DNA of 39,473 nt from an uncultured Granulosicoccaceae bacterium (lineage in GTDB: Bacteria; Pseudomonadota; Gammaproteobacteria; Granulosicoccales; Granulosicoccaceae): NCBI GenBank assembly GCA_938008205.1, contig CALLLY010000086.1:1-39473 (forward strand). Reading direction: 5' to 3'. Position numbers and translations under genes: made by a program. The notes below the pieces were generated by a model. It was not told the origin of the DNA and did not search any database. It saw only the letters and a program-made list of their open reading frames with translations. Of this stretch, positions 18,578 to 27,309 are shown piece after piece (within the stretch, counting starts at the first letter, position 1; each line of letters starts with the position of its first letter).

Positions 18578-19048
18578 ATGGAAATTCACTTACTTGCTAT
18601 TGGCACGCGAATGCCCGGGTGGGTGGATGAAGGTTTTAATGAGTATTCACGACGTCTGGGGCGTGACTGCGAAATAGTGTTAAAAGCACTGCCCTCTCCG
18701 CGTAAGAGCAAAACCGAAAACAGTGCCAAAGTGAAACAACAGGAAGGCGAACTGCTGTTGGCAGCCATCCCGCCGGACGCCTATGCGGTGGCGTTGCACG
18801 AACACGGTAAAATGCTCGATACAGTGGCGATTTCTCAAAAGCTTGGTGACTGGTTCGAACAATACCGAAGAGTTGCGCTGATTGTCGGGGGGGCCGACGG
18901 GCTGTCAGAGGAGTGTTTGGCCGCCTGTAAAGAGCGCTGGTCATTGTCCCGAATGACATTCCCTCACTCGTTAGTCAGAGTCATCGTGGCAGAGCAAATC
19001 TACCGGGCGTACAGTTTGCTGCACAATCATCCGTATCATCGTGCTTAA
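18578..19048 (+). CDS. rlmH: 23S rRNA (pseudouridine(1915)-N(3))-methyltransferase RlmH
   Basis: AIGTRMPGWVDEGFNEYSRRL, VALHEHGKMLDT, LIVGGADGLSEE, SLSRMTFPHSLVRVIVAEQIYRAYSLLHNHPYHRA. Confidence 0.97.
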   Translation: MEIHLLAIGTRMPGWVDEGFNEYSRRLGRDCEIVLKALPSPRKSKTENSAKVKQQEGELLLAAIPPDAYAVALHEHGKMLDTVAISQKLGDWFEQYRRVALIVGGADGLSEECLAACKERWSLSRMTFPHSLVRVIVAEQIYRAYSLLHNHPYHRA

Positions 19049-19131
19049 TAAGTTGCCTGGCTGCTGTTCGGCAGGGTGGCACGGTTGTATTCTATTCGTT
19101 GTGTTTCGAAGCTAATGAGTAAAAACGCATC

Positions 19132-19725
19132 TTGAACTGTCGAATTGTACTTGCCTCTTCGTCTCCCAGGCGTCGTGAATTGCTGAGGCAGATTGGCATT
19201 GAGCCTGAAATACTGCCGGCGGATATTGATGAACAAGTGTTGTCAGGTGAGTCTGCAACACAGTATGTGCAGCGTCTGGCCGCGGAAAAGGCGATGAAAA
19301 TTGCGCAGCAAAACCCGGGTGCGCTGGTGATTGGTGCTGACACCACCATTGATCTCGACGGTGAAATTCTGGGAAAACCGGACCACCAGCAGCACGCTGT
19401 TGAAATGCTGACGTCTATGGCAGGAAGGGAGCATCGGGTACATACCGGCATTGCTGTTGTGACGGAAAATAATGTTGACGCGCAAGTTGTAACAACAAGA
19501 GTGGAGCTTGTCGCCATGACCCGGCAAGATATCGAAAACTACTGGCGATCCGGAGAGCCGGCAGGCAAGGCGGGTGCTTATGCAATTCAGGGGCTTGGAG
19601 CGGTACTGGTTAAGCGCATTATCGGGTCTTACAGTAATGTGGTCGGATTGCCAGTGTGCGAAACAGCTGCGATGCTGATGGCCCGCGGTTACTCTGTACT
19701 GAGTTTAGAAAGTGTCTCTAAATAG
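19132..19725 (+). CDS. maf: Maf family nucleotide pyrophosphatase
   Basis: TTG start; IVLASSSPRRRELLRQIGIEPEILPADIDE, GADTTIDLDGEILGKP, YWRSGEPAGKAGAYAIQGLGAVLVKRIIGSYSNVVGLPV. Confidence 0.95.
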   Translation: MNCRIVLASSSPRRRELLRQIGIEPEILPADIDEQVLSGESATQYVQRLAAEKAMKIAQQNPGALVIGADTTIDLDGEILGKPDHQQHAVEMLTSMAGREHRVHTGIAVVTENNVDAQVVTTRVELVAMTRQDIENYWRSGEPAGKAGAYAIQGLGAVLVKRIIGSYSNVVGLPVCETAAMLMARGYSVLSLESVSK

Positions 19726-19767
19726 TGTTTCTTAAGAAGTTGAGTTGATGCCCCAAGGATCCCGACC

Positions 19768-21252
19768 ATGCTAGAAGAAATTCTGATCAATGTGACACCG
19801 CAGGAGACCAGAGTTGCGACGCTCGAGAACGGCGTGCTCAACGAAATGTGTATTGAGCGCACCTCCAAAACCACGCTGGTCGGCAACATCTATATGGGCA
19901 GAGTTGCGCGTGTATTACCGGGCATGGAGGCGGCGTTTATTGATGTGGGTCTGGAGCGTGCGGCGTTTTTGCACTCTTCAGATATTGCTGATAACACCCG
20001 CATCGATGAAAACGGCGAAAAGCAACCCAGGCATATCCGTGAGCTATTGCGCGAGGATCAGAACGTACTTGTGCAGGTGATAAAAAACCCGCTCGGTACC
20101 AAGGGGGCGCGACTCACCACTAACCTGACTGCGCCTGCACGGTATCTGGTATTTATGCCGGGTGACCCGTCGATTGGGGTTTCTGCAAAAATTGAACAGG
20201 AAACCGAGCGCGATCGGTTGCGTGATATTGTGCGGAAACTGCAGGAGGAAGATGAGGATAACGAACAGGGTAATCAGGATGGTTATATTGTCCGAACCGC
20301 TGCAGAGGGGATCAATGAAGAAGCGCTGGCCAAGGAAATCCTGTTTTTAAAGAAGCTCTGGCGCTCGATTCAGGAGAATATTCAAAAGGCTAAGCCGGGA
20401 GATCTGGTGCATGCCGACTTGCCACTGGTGAAAAGAACCCTCCGTGATCTGGTCGGGGTGTCGGTAGAGCGTATTCGAATTGACTCGCGAGAGTCTTATA
20501 CCGCTGCCTGTGAATTTGCAGATAAGTATTTACCGGAGATTCGCCCGCGCATTGAGCACTATCCGGGAGAGCGCCCGATCTTTGATCTTTATGGTGTAGA
20601 AGACGAAATCCAAAAAGCGCTGGAGCGAAAAGTACAGCTGAAGTCCGGCGGCCATCTGGTGTTTGACCAGACAGAGTCTATGACCACCGTTGATGTCAAT
20701 ACCGGTGCGTTTGTCGGCCACCGTAACCTTGAAGAAACCATATTTAAAACCAACCTCGAGGCTGCGCAAACCATTTGCCGTCAGCTGCGGCTTCGCAATC
20801 TGGGTGGAATCATTATCATCGATTTTATCGATATGTCGGTGGATGAGCACAAGCGTCAGGTGATGCGGGCAATGGAGAAAGCGCTCGACCGTGACCATGC
20901 AAAAACCCAGGTTTGCGATGTGTCGTCGCTCGGGCTAGTCGAGATGACTCGCAAGCGAACGCGCGAAAGCCTGGAGCAAACTCTGTGTTCTGAATGTCCC
21001 ACCTGCAGTGGGCGCGGGCTATTACGCACTGCCGAGACAGTGTGCTACGAAATCTCCCGAGAGATTATTCGCCAGGTGCGACAATTCGACGTGAAGTCAC
21101 TGACCGTAGTAGCGGGCCCTCAGGTGGTAGACATGTTTCTCGATGAGCAGTCCCACTATTTTGCCGAACTGGAATCATTTGTCGATGTGCCAATCCGGCT
21201 GCAGGCCGAGTCTATGTACAATCGCGACCAGTACGATGTCGTGATTGTATAG
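19768..21252 (+). CDS. rng: Ribonuclease G
   Basis: EEILINVTPQETRVATLENGVLNEMCIER, GNIYMGRVARVLPGMEAAFIDVGLERAAFLH, GGHLVFDQTESMTTVDVNTGAFVG, IIDFIDM, CPTCSGRG. Confidence 0.97.
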   Translation: MLEEILINVTPQETRVATLENGVLNEMCIERTSKTTLVGNIYMGRVARVLPGMEAAFIDVGLERAAFLHSSDIADNTRIDENGEKQPRHIRELLREDQNVLVQVIKNPLGTKGARLTTNLTAPARYLVFMPGDPSIGVSAKIEQETERDRLRDIVRKLQEEDEDNEQGNQDGYIVRTAAEGINEEALAKEILFLKKLWRSIQENIQKAKPGDLVHADLPLVKRTLRDLVGVSVERIRIDSRESYTAACEFADKYLPEIRPRIEHYPGERPIFDLYGVEDEIQKALERKVQLKSGGHLVFDQTESMTTVDVNTGAFVGHRNLEETIFKTNLEAAQTICRQLRLRNLGGIIIIDFIDMSVDEHKRQVMRAMEKALDRDHAKTQVCDVSSLGLVEMTRKRTRESLEQTLCSECPTCSGRGLLRTAETVCYEISREIIRQVRQFDVKSLTVVAGPQVVDMFLDEQSHYFAELESFVDVPIRLQAESMYNRDQYDVVIV

Positions 21253-21396
21253 CGCCGGTTCATGTTCCCTGTGTATTCTTCTCGGTAATACGGTGCGATT
21301 CCTGATACAAAACATTCGCTTCAGACTGTACCGTTTTAACCGGATTCCAGCGGAGTCCTGAAATTCTGACCTGACGGAAATACACCGCAACCCACC

Positions 21397-24300
21397 ATGT
21401 TTCTTCGCGCGCTTACACGCACTGGTAAGTGGCTCCTGTATCTGTTGGCAGGGCTGCTTGTTCTCATAGCGCTGCTTACAGCGTTTGCTCGCTTTGCTAT
21501 TTTTAACAGCAATGACTACAGCGAACGACTGGCGTCAATTGTGAGTCGCTACATTGGCAGCCCGGTGCAAATCGATACCATCGATCTGGTCTGGGAGCGA
21601 TTTGATGCCGTTGCCAGTTTATCAGACGTTCGAATCCTGTCGGCCGATGGTCAGCAAACTGATTTGGTTTTGCCGTCCATTGAACTCGAACTGAACCTGC
21701 GTGACATGCTTTTACAGCGCAATCTTTCAGTTCGCAAGGTTCAGTTGAAGCAACTTTCACTGGTTGCTGAATATAAAGGTCGCGGGGAACTGGAAATCCT
21801 TGGTCGCGAGATCAGCCCGCAACGAAACAATAATGCCACGACTGAGTCTGAACCGATCAGCACCGGTAAAGGCAAAAGCGCATTAAGCTGGCTGTTTAAT
21901 GCCGAACGCATTGCGATTCTGGATAGCAACATTACGCTCACCGATCGTACCCGCGACACCACGCATCGTATTGATAATGTCGATATACGCGCGTTTAATG
22001 ATAATGATCTGCATCAGATTCGCATTAGCAGTGCACTGCCCGGTGCTATCGGTAAAACCAGTGTAGCCTCGTTTGACTTTACCGGCACCGCAGACAACAT
22101 CAAGGAATGGACCGGGCAATTTTATATCGACGCACGACAGGTAAACCTGCCAGAGGTCTCTGACTATCTGCATGCGGGTAATCAGAGTCTTGAAGGCATT
22201 GCCGATCTGCAGGCATGGGGGCGCTGGCGTGGCACGCGAATTAATGAGCTGAGAATACTTGGTGATATCGCAGATTTCGGTTTGATTGCATCTGTGCAGA
22301 ATTCATCGGCTCCGGCACAACTTATCGCAGACAGCGTCGCGGTGGATCTTGACTGGCAGCGCGATGAGGCTGGCTGGCAGGCGACCTTTAATCGGTTTGC
22401 GATCGGGTTTGATGGTAATCCTGACAAACGAGTGGTGTTTGACGGGCTTGATCTTAGTCAGTCAAAAAACGAATACGGTGTGCGGCAATATCGTGCAGCG
22501 GGTCCGGATCTGGATCTGGTTAAGCTGCAACCACTGCTTGAGTTTGCCACGTCTGTTTCCAATGGTCAGATAAATGCCGGCACACTGGGTAGCGGTCGAA
22601 TTCGCAACTGGATACTGTCAGGTGAGATGCACGGTGATAAGCCGGTAGTCAACGCGGGTAGTGCACAGATTGCTGAGGTTAATTTTGAGTCACCGCAGTT
22701 CGGCTTAACAAATGCGACTGCATCAGTGGTCTTTGCTGAAGGTGCCGGTGTGCTTGAGATCGCACCACAAACGACGCTCAGCCGGGTTGCGTTGTTCAGT
22801 GACGAGACGCCATCGGTATCCCTGGCAGGCTCTGTTCACTTTGCACAAAGCGATGATCGCTGGCTGTTTGGTTCTGAAAATTTTACCGTCAGTAACGATG
22901 ATCTTAAATCCCAAAGCACTTTCAACTTAAGGTTTAACAAGTTTGGTCAGCAGTTGCTGGACTCCGTCACGTCGATTGAATATGCCAATCTTTCCAGGGT
23001 TAAACAGTATCTGCCTGTTAAGGGTTTAAAACCTAAACTGCGACAATGGCTGAACCAGGCTATTGTCAGTGGTGATGTGGTTCGAGGGCAGGTGACGGTC
23101 AGTGGTGATTTAATAAATTATGCACCGGCACAGGGCAGAGGTGACTTGTTCGGTGAGATTGATATTGTCGACAGTACCGTTAAATTTCGTCCCGACTGGC
23201 CGGTAGCAAGGCAGATGGATGGCAATCTGATTTTTAACGCTAAATCGTTGCGAGGACGAATTTATCAGGGTGCATTAAGGGACGCTCGTTTCAGTGATGC
23301 GCGGTTGTTTGTCGCTGACTTTAAAGCGCCGTTGTTAGAGCTGCAAACTAATGCTATCGGTCCGCTGGATGACATGCTGGATTTTGCTCAGCGTGGGCCG
23401 TTAGCCAAAAAAATCGGTAATTTATTTGGCGATGCCAGCGGCAGTGGTGCATCACGTCTTGCGCTTGATTTAGTCGTACCGTTAAAGCGTGAACTGAAAG
23501 ATCAATTAAAGGTAGATGGCTCTGTACTGCTTGAAAATGCACAAATCAATGCCAGGCGATTTGCACTTGATTTTGAATCGGTAACCGGTGAAGTTAAGTT
23601 TAATCGACAGGGTGTGCTGCTTGATGATCTTCTGGTTCGTTACCTGGGCATACCGGTTAAGGTTAATGCAGTACAAACACAACGTGCCGGCAAGCTGATT
23701 AATTCCGTTGTTATCAACGGACCAATGAGTGTTTCAAGTGTGCTTGGCAGTTTCGGTATTCCGATGACTGACTCATTTGAAGGTGTTTCGGACTGGCAGG
23801 TTAAGCTCGATATTACCCGACGTAATATTGGTGCTAAGGCAGTCGTCGAACTGACTGCCAGCAGTGATCTCAGCGGCACCGCCGTGAAGCTGCCGGTGCC
23901 GATGAATAAAGTTGGCGATACCATTATGGCGGCGAAGTTGTATCGCAATTTCAGTGAAAAGGACAAGGACTGGTGGCTGGACATTCCAGGGCTTGCTCAG
24001 ATGCGCTTGCGCGTTGGCAATGATCGCAAATTAGAGAGTATGGCTATTGCGCTCGGGAAGTCTAATAACACGGTATTGCCATGGCGTGGCATAGCAGTGC
24101 ACGGGGATGTAAATCGTATAGACACCATGGGATGGTATCGTTTTGCTACGGGTTTCAAGCAATCAAAACCGCGTGGGGGAAGTGAGCCGTTTCCACTGTT
24201 TGCAAAAGTGCAGGCGCGCGCCATGCTGGTTGGCACCGAGAATGTTGGCAAAGGGGTCTATATCGCCTTTCGTGATGGTGACGAACAGGTGCATCGAGTA

Positions 24301-25287
24301 GAGAGCGCGTGGGTCAATGGAGAGCTGAGAACCGTCTTCGGTGCCGTCTCCGATGAGCCGCTGGTGTTTCGGATAGACAATCTTGATAAACGCTTATTGA
24401 TGGCGCTGGGCACTGAGCGCAAAGCTGACAACGTGACAGATCGGTTACTTGATCCACGGGATGTTCCGCCAATCGACGCGATTGTAAAGGAATTGAAATG
24501 GGATAATTGGCGCTTATCCAGAGTGGCACTGCGCACGGCGCCTGCTGACAGCGGGATGCAGATCACGTCACTGACGGCGCGTCAGGAAGCGATACGAATA
24601 AGCGGCAGCGGTCTGTGGTCGGTGAATGCCAGCGGCTCGCAAAGCACCTCAGTGGACTTGAACGCCAGTGTCGATAATCTGGGCAAGAGCGTCAGAGCGC
24701 TGGGCGGTGGTGAGTCCTTTGCCGACGGCTCCGGTGAAGTTGCGTTGTCTCTGGAGTGGCCAGGTGCTGCCTATCGTCCAGAGTTACTGGCACTGAGCGG
24801 GCAACTGTTTGTGAGCTTTCGAGACGGACGTATTCTCGGGGTAGAACCGGGCGCTGGAAGAATTCTTGGATTATTTGCGTTGCAGGCATTGCCCAGACGT
24901 CTGACACTGGATTTCCGCGATATTCTCAATACCGGTCTGGAGTACGCCACCATTAATGGCAATTTCAATATTGGTGATGGCAAGCTATCGTCGCAAACCT
25001 TGCTGTTTACCGGGCCGGCGGCCGAGATTCTGATTCACGGGCATTCGGATTTTAACAATCGGATTTATGATCAAACCGTGGATGTGCTGCCGAGAGTCAG
25101 CGGTGCATTGCCGCTAATCGGGGTATTGTCCGGGGGTCCTGCGGCTGGTGTGACCGCGCTGGTGGCCGATGGAATCCTAAAGGGTCTGGGCGTTAATCTT
25201 GACGAAATCGGGCGGCGGCGGTTCACTCTGACTGGCAGCTGGGACAGCCCGGACTGGCAAACGGTGAATACTCAGGCCAGTCGATAA
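21397..25287 (+). CDS. yhdP: YhdP family protein (large AsmA-like inner-membrane/periplasmic protein)
   Basis: 1296 aa with an N-terminal transmembrane segment; YIGSPVQIDTIDLVWERFDAVASLSDVRIL; C-terminal AGRILGLFALQALPRRLTLDFRDILNTG...YDQTVDVLPRVSGALPLIG; directly downstream of rng. Confidence 0.93.
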   Translation: MFLRALTRTGKWLLYLLAGLLVLIALLTAFARFAIFNSNDYSERLASIVSRYIGSPVQIDTIDLVWERFDAVASLSDVRILSADGQQTDLVLPSIELELNLRDMLLQRNLSVRKVQLKQLSLVAEYKGRGELEILGREISPQRNNNATTESEPISTGKGKSALSWLFNAERIAILDSNITLTDRTRDTTHRIDNVDIRAFNDNDLHQIRISSALPGAIGKTSVASFDFTGTADNIKEWTGQFYIDARQVNLPEVSDYLHAGNQSLEGIADLQAWGRWRGTRINELRILGDIADFGLIASVQNSSAPAQLIADSVAVDLDWQRDEAGWQATFNRFAIGFDGNPDKRVVFDGLDLSQSKNEYGVRQYRAAGPDLDLVKLQPLLEFATSVSNGQINAGTLGSGRIRNWILSGEMHGDKPVVNAGSAQIAEVNFESPQFGLTNATASVVFAEGAGVLEIAPQTTLSRVALFSDETPSVSLAGSVHFAQSDDRWLFGSENFTVSNDDLKSQSTFNLRFNKFGQQLLDSVTSIEYANLSRVKQYLPVKGLKPKLRQWLNQAIVSGDVVRGQVTVSGDLINYAPAQGRGDLFGEIDIVDSTVKFRPDWPVARQMDGNLIFNAKSLRGRIYQGALRDARFSDARLFVADFKAPLLELQTNAIGPLDDMLDFAQRGPLAKKIGNLFGDASGSGASRLALDLVVPLKRELKDQLKVDGSVLLENAQINARRFALDFESVTGEVKFNRQGVLLDDLLVRYLGIPVKVNAVQTQRAGKLINSVVINGPMSVSSVLGSFGIPMTDSFEGVSDWQVKLDITRRNIGAKAVVELTASSDLSGTAVKLPVPMNKVGDTIMAAKLYRNFSEKDKDWWLDIPGLAQMRLRVGNDRKLESMAIALGKSNNTVLPWRGIAVHGDVNRIDTMGWYRFATGFKQSKPRGGSEPFPLFAKVQARAMLVGTENVGKGVYIAFRDGDEQVHRVESAWVNGELRTVFGAVSDEPLVFRIDNLDKRLLMALGTERKADNVTDRLLDPRDVPPIDAIVKELKWDNWRLSRVALRTAPADSGMQITSLTARQEAIRISGSGLWSVNASGSQSTSVDLNASVDNLGKSVRALGGGESFADGSGEVALSLEWPGAAYRPELLALSGQLFVSFRDGRILGVEPGAGRILGLFALQALPRRLTLDFRDILNTGLEYATINGNFNIGDGKLSSQTLLFTGPAAEILIHGHSDFNNRIYDQTVDVLPRVSGALPLIGVLSGGPAAGVTALVADGILKGLGVNLDEIGRRRFTLTGSWDSPDWQTVNTQASR

Positions 25288-25313
25288 CACACCTGATGTG
25301 ATGTTTTCTCGGG

Positions 25314-25853
25314 TTATATCCCCTGGTCAGCAGCCTCTGACAGCAACCTTTGAAGTGACTTTTTAGCTTTGCTGATTTTTTTCGCTGCGGATTTTTCCTG
25401 CTCTGACGGATCGTTTTCAACAGCATAGCTGATTGGCTGGGCTGCTCGTGCCAGTTGACGTGCCTGTTGCAGACTCACGGCGGGGTAGAGTTCGCGCAGT
25501 GTGTCTGCGTGATCAGAGAACGACTCAATTAACTGATTGCACAGGGCTTCATGAGGGTTGGATTTGGCAACCGGCGGGGCATCCAGTAGTGTTTTCAATG
25601 CCTCGAAATCATCGGTTTTGCGGATCAGTTTGCCGATGTATTGAATGTGGCGCTTGTACGCACCTCGGGTGCTTTGAGCCGGGCAGTTGGCAATAGCGTC
25701 CCGAATTTCTGCGGATAGTGGCAGCTTATTGAGTTTCTGCGGTTTCTCCTGAACCAGACGCGCTGCAAAATCGCGAATGTCGTCCGCATCTCGTTTGCGC
25801 TGCGATTTGCTGATCTCGATTTCAGAGTCGGGTTCGTTTGCTTCTGTATTCAT
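25314..25853 (-). CDS. darP: Ribosome biogenesis factor YjgA/DarP
   Basis: EISKSQRKRDADDIRDFAARLV, LPLSAEIRDAI, TRGAYKRHIQYIGKLIRKTD; characteristic of YjgA. Confidence 0.92.
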   Translation of the reverse strand: MNTEANEPDSEIEISKSQRKRDADDIRDFAARLVQEKPQKLNKLPLSAEIRDAIANCPAQSTRGAYKRHIQYIGKLIRKTDDFEALKTLLDAPPVAKSNPHEALCNQLIESFSDHADTLRELYPAVSLQQARQLARAAQPISYAVENDPSEQEKSAAKKISKAKKSLQRLLSEAADQGI

Positions 25854-26005
25854 GTTGTAATTCTACAAATGTTGCAAAAAATTAACAGCTTTGCTTGACG
25901 AAATCATGGATAAAAGTTAACGTCTGCACCAGTGCAAGCTAACGGATTGCTGCTACGATTTTAAAAGAGTTGTAAAAAAACAACTCAAATGCAAGTTTCC
26001 TGGAA

Positions 26006-26102
26006 CCGCCAGCGCGGTGCCGGGTCACATAATAATAACGTCGGCGGTCGCTTGTTTAGCTAACGACGAGACTAAAATCCCCCGGCACCTTTGTTTAGGT
26101 GC
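26006..26102 (+). promoter_or_regulatory. Structured leader with mutually exclusive helices upstream of the beta-barrel-like gene
   Basis: ggtgccggg (26016-26024) pairs perfectly with cccggcacc (26081-26089), enclosing cgtcg/cgacg (26039-26043/26064-26068). gcacct (26085-26090) can instead pair with aggtgc (26097-26102). Confidence 0.45.
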
Positions 26103-26116
26103 TGTACGAGTTTTCA

Positions 26117-26908
26117 ATGGACACAGTGCGTTTTACTTACAAAACGGCAGCAGCGATAGTACTGGGTGCAATCCCGGGATTGTGTTTTGCTGACACCCCG
26201 GCCGATTATCGTATTGGCGGGTTTGGTGTGCAAAGTTCTTTCGCCGATGAGTACTCCGAAGCGGCCTCGGATAGTGGCAATCGCTCGGAAATGCTGTTCA
26301 AACTCTCTCCGCCCGAGTCTGTCGAAGATCCAGAGCTGCCAGATGAAACTGCGAATTACTGGAACAGTGAAGTACGCCTGAACCGGATTGATTTTTTAAA
26401 GCCCGGTGAAGCGCGCATGCACGATATTCATCAGGGGTTTTCCTACTCTGCATCCTTCGATGTGGAATCTGAAAAGTTTCGCAGCGAATCCCGCATGATC
26501 AGTAGTCGACAACTCGGCATCCATTACGGACGATTGGGATCGGTGAATTACAGCGGTGTGGATTTGAGCTTTCGCCAGTTTAACGAAGAACCCGAAGTGC
26601 CGGAGTCCGCCGATGACAAAGAACTGTGGTCATTAGGGGTGACTACTGGCAGACGTTTTTCCATGACCGGGCTCGAGCCGTCAGACCCGTTGTGGACTGT
26701 GTCTTTGCGGGGGCAGTTCAGTCTTTCAGAGCAGAATGACGATCGCATTGAAGTGGAAGATCAGCAATGGTACCTGTCACCCGGGTTGCATTGGGAAGGC
26801 GATAGCTTTTTGCTCAGCGCAGATGTTCTGATGCCTTTCCTGCAAAGCGGTGAGTATGAAGCCGAAACCGATTATCGCATTCGCGCTAACATACAAAAGC
26901 GCTTCTAG
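26117..26908 (+). CDS. Hypothetical exported protein, probable outer-membrane beta-barrel
   Basis: MDTVRFTYKTAAAIVLGAIPGLCFADT signal peptide; alternating-residue strands; ends in ...YRIRANIQKRF with terminal Phe, as in OMP C-terminal signals. The track start at 26099 is an upstream GTG. Confidence 0.65.
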   Translation: MDTVRFTYKTAAAIVLGAIPGLCFADTPADYRIGGFGVQSSFADEYSEAASDSGNRSEMLFKLSPPESVEDPELPDETANYWNSEVRLNRIDFLKPGEARMHDIHQGFSYSASFDVESEKFRSESRMISSRQLGIHYGRLGSVNYSGVDLSFRQFNEEPEVPESADDKELWSLGVTTGRRFSMTGLEPSDPLWTVSLRGQFSLSEQNDDRIEVEDQQWYLSPGLHWEGDSFLLSADVLMPFLQSGEYEAETDYRIRANIQKRF

Positions 26909-26913
26909 TTAAA

Positions 26914-27306
26914 TCACTGGAAAGCCACAACATCCCATCCCTTTGGCTCAAGTGATCCGTCACTCAGCAGAATTTTTTTGTCTGCTTTTACATGGCTGTA
27001 CAAACGCTTAAGATTATCTTCGCTGAGCTTGCCGAATGAGGTTCGAAAGATGACATCTTTCGAGGCGAGTTCCGGCAGCGGTCCCAGTGACGCCTTGTCG
27101 GTTCCGATGGTAACGTTTTTATATCTGGAAGAGTCCTCGTAGTCTTCAATCCAGTTTTTCACCGAAGGAAAGTCAGGTTTCATTGAAAATGAGGTATCCA
27201 CTACCAGCAGCACTTCTGATTTATTGGCAGTGAAATAAATATGCGAGCCTATCCATAACAGGCACTGCAATAAAATCAAGGCGCCGAATATCTTGATGAA
27301 CTTCAT
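26914..27306 (-). CDS. Small membrane-anchored protein with compact vWA-like fold
   Basis: 130 aa; N-terminal hydrophobic anchor KFIKIFGALILLQCLLWIGSHIYF; EVLLVVDTSFSM (D-x-S-x-S MIDAS) and KKILLSDGS (second MIDAS aspartate). Confidence 0.6.
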   Translation of the reverse strand: MKFIKIFGALILLQCLLWIGSHIYFTANKSEVLLVVDTSFSMKPDFPSVKNWIEDYEDSSRYKNVTIGTDKASLGPLPELASKDVIFRTSFGKLSEDNLKRLYSHVKADKKILLSDGSLEPKGWDVVAFQ

Positions 27307-27309
27307 GCG

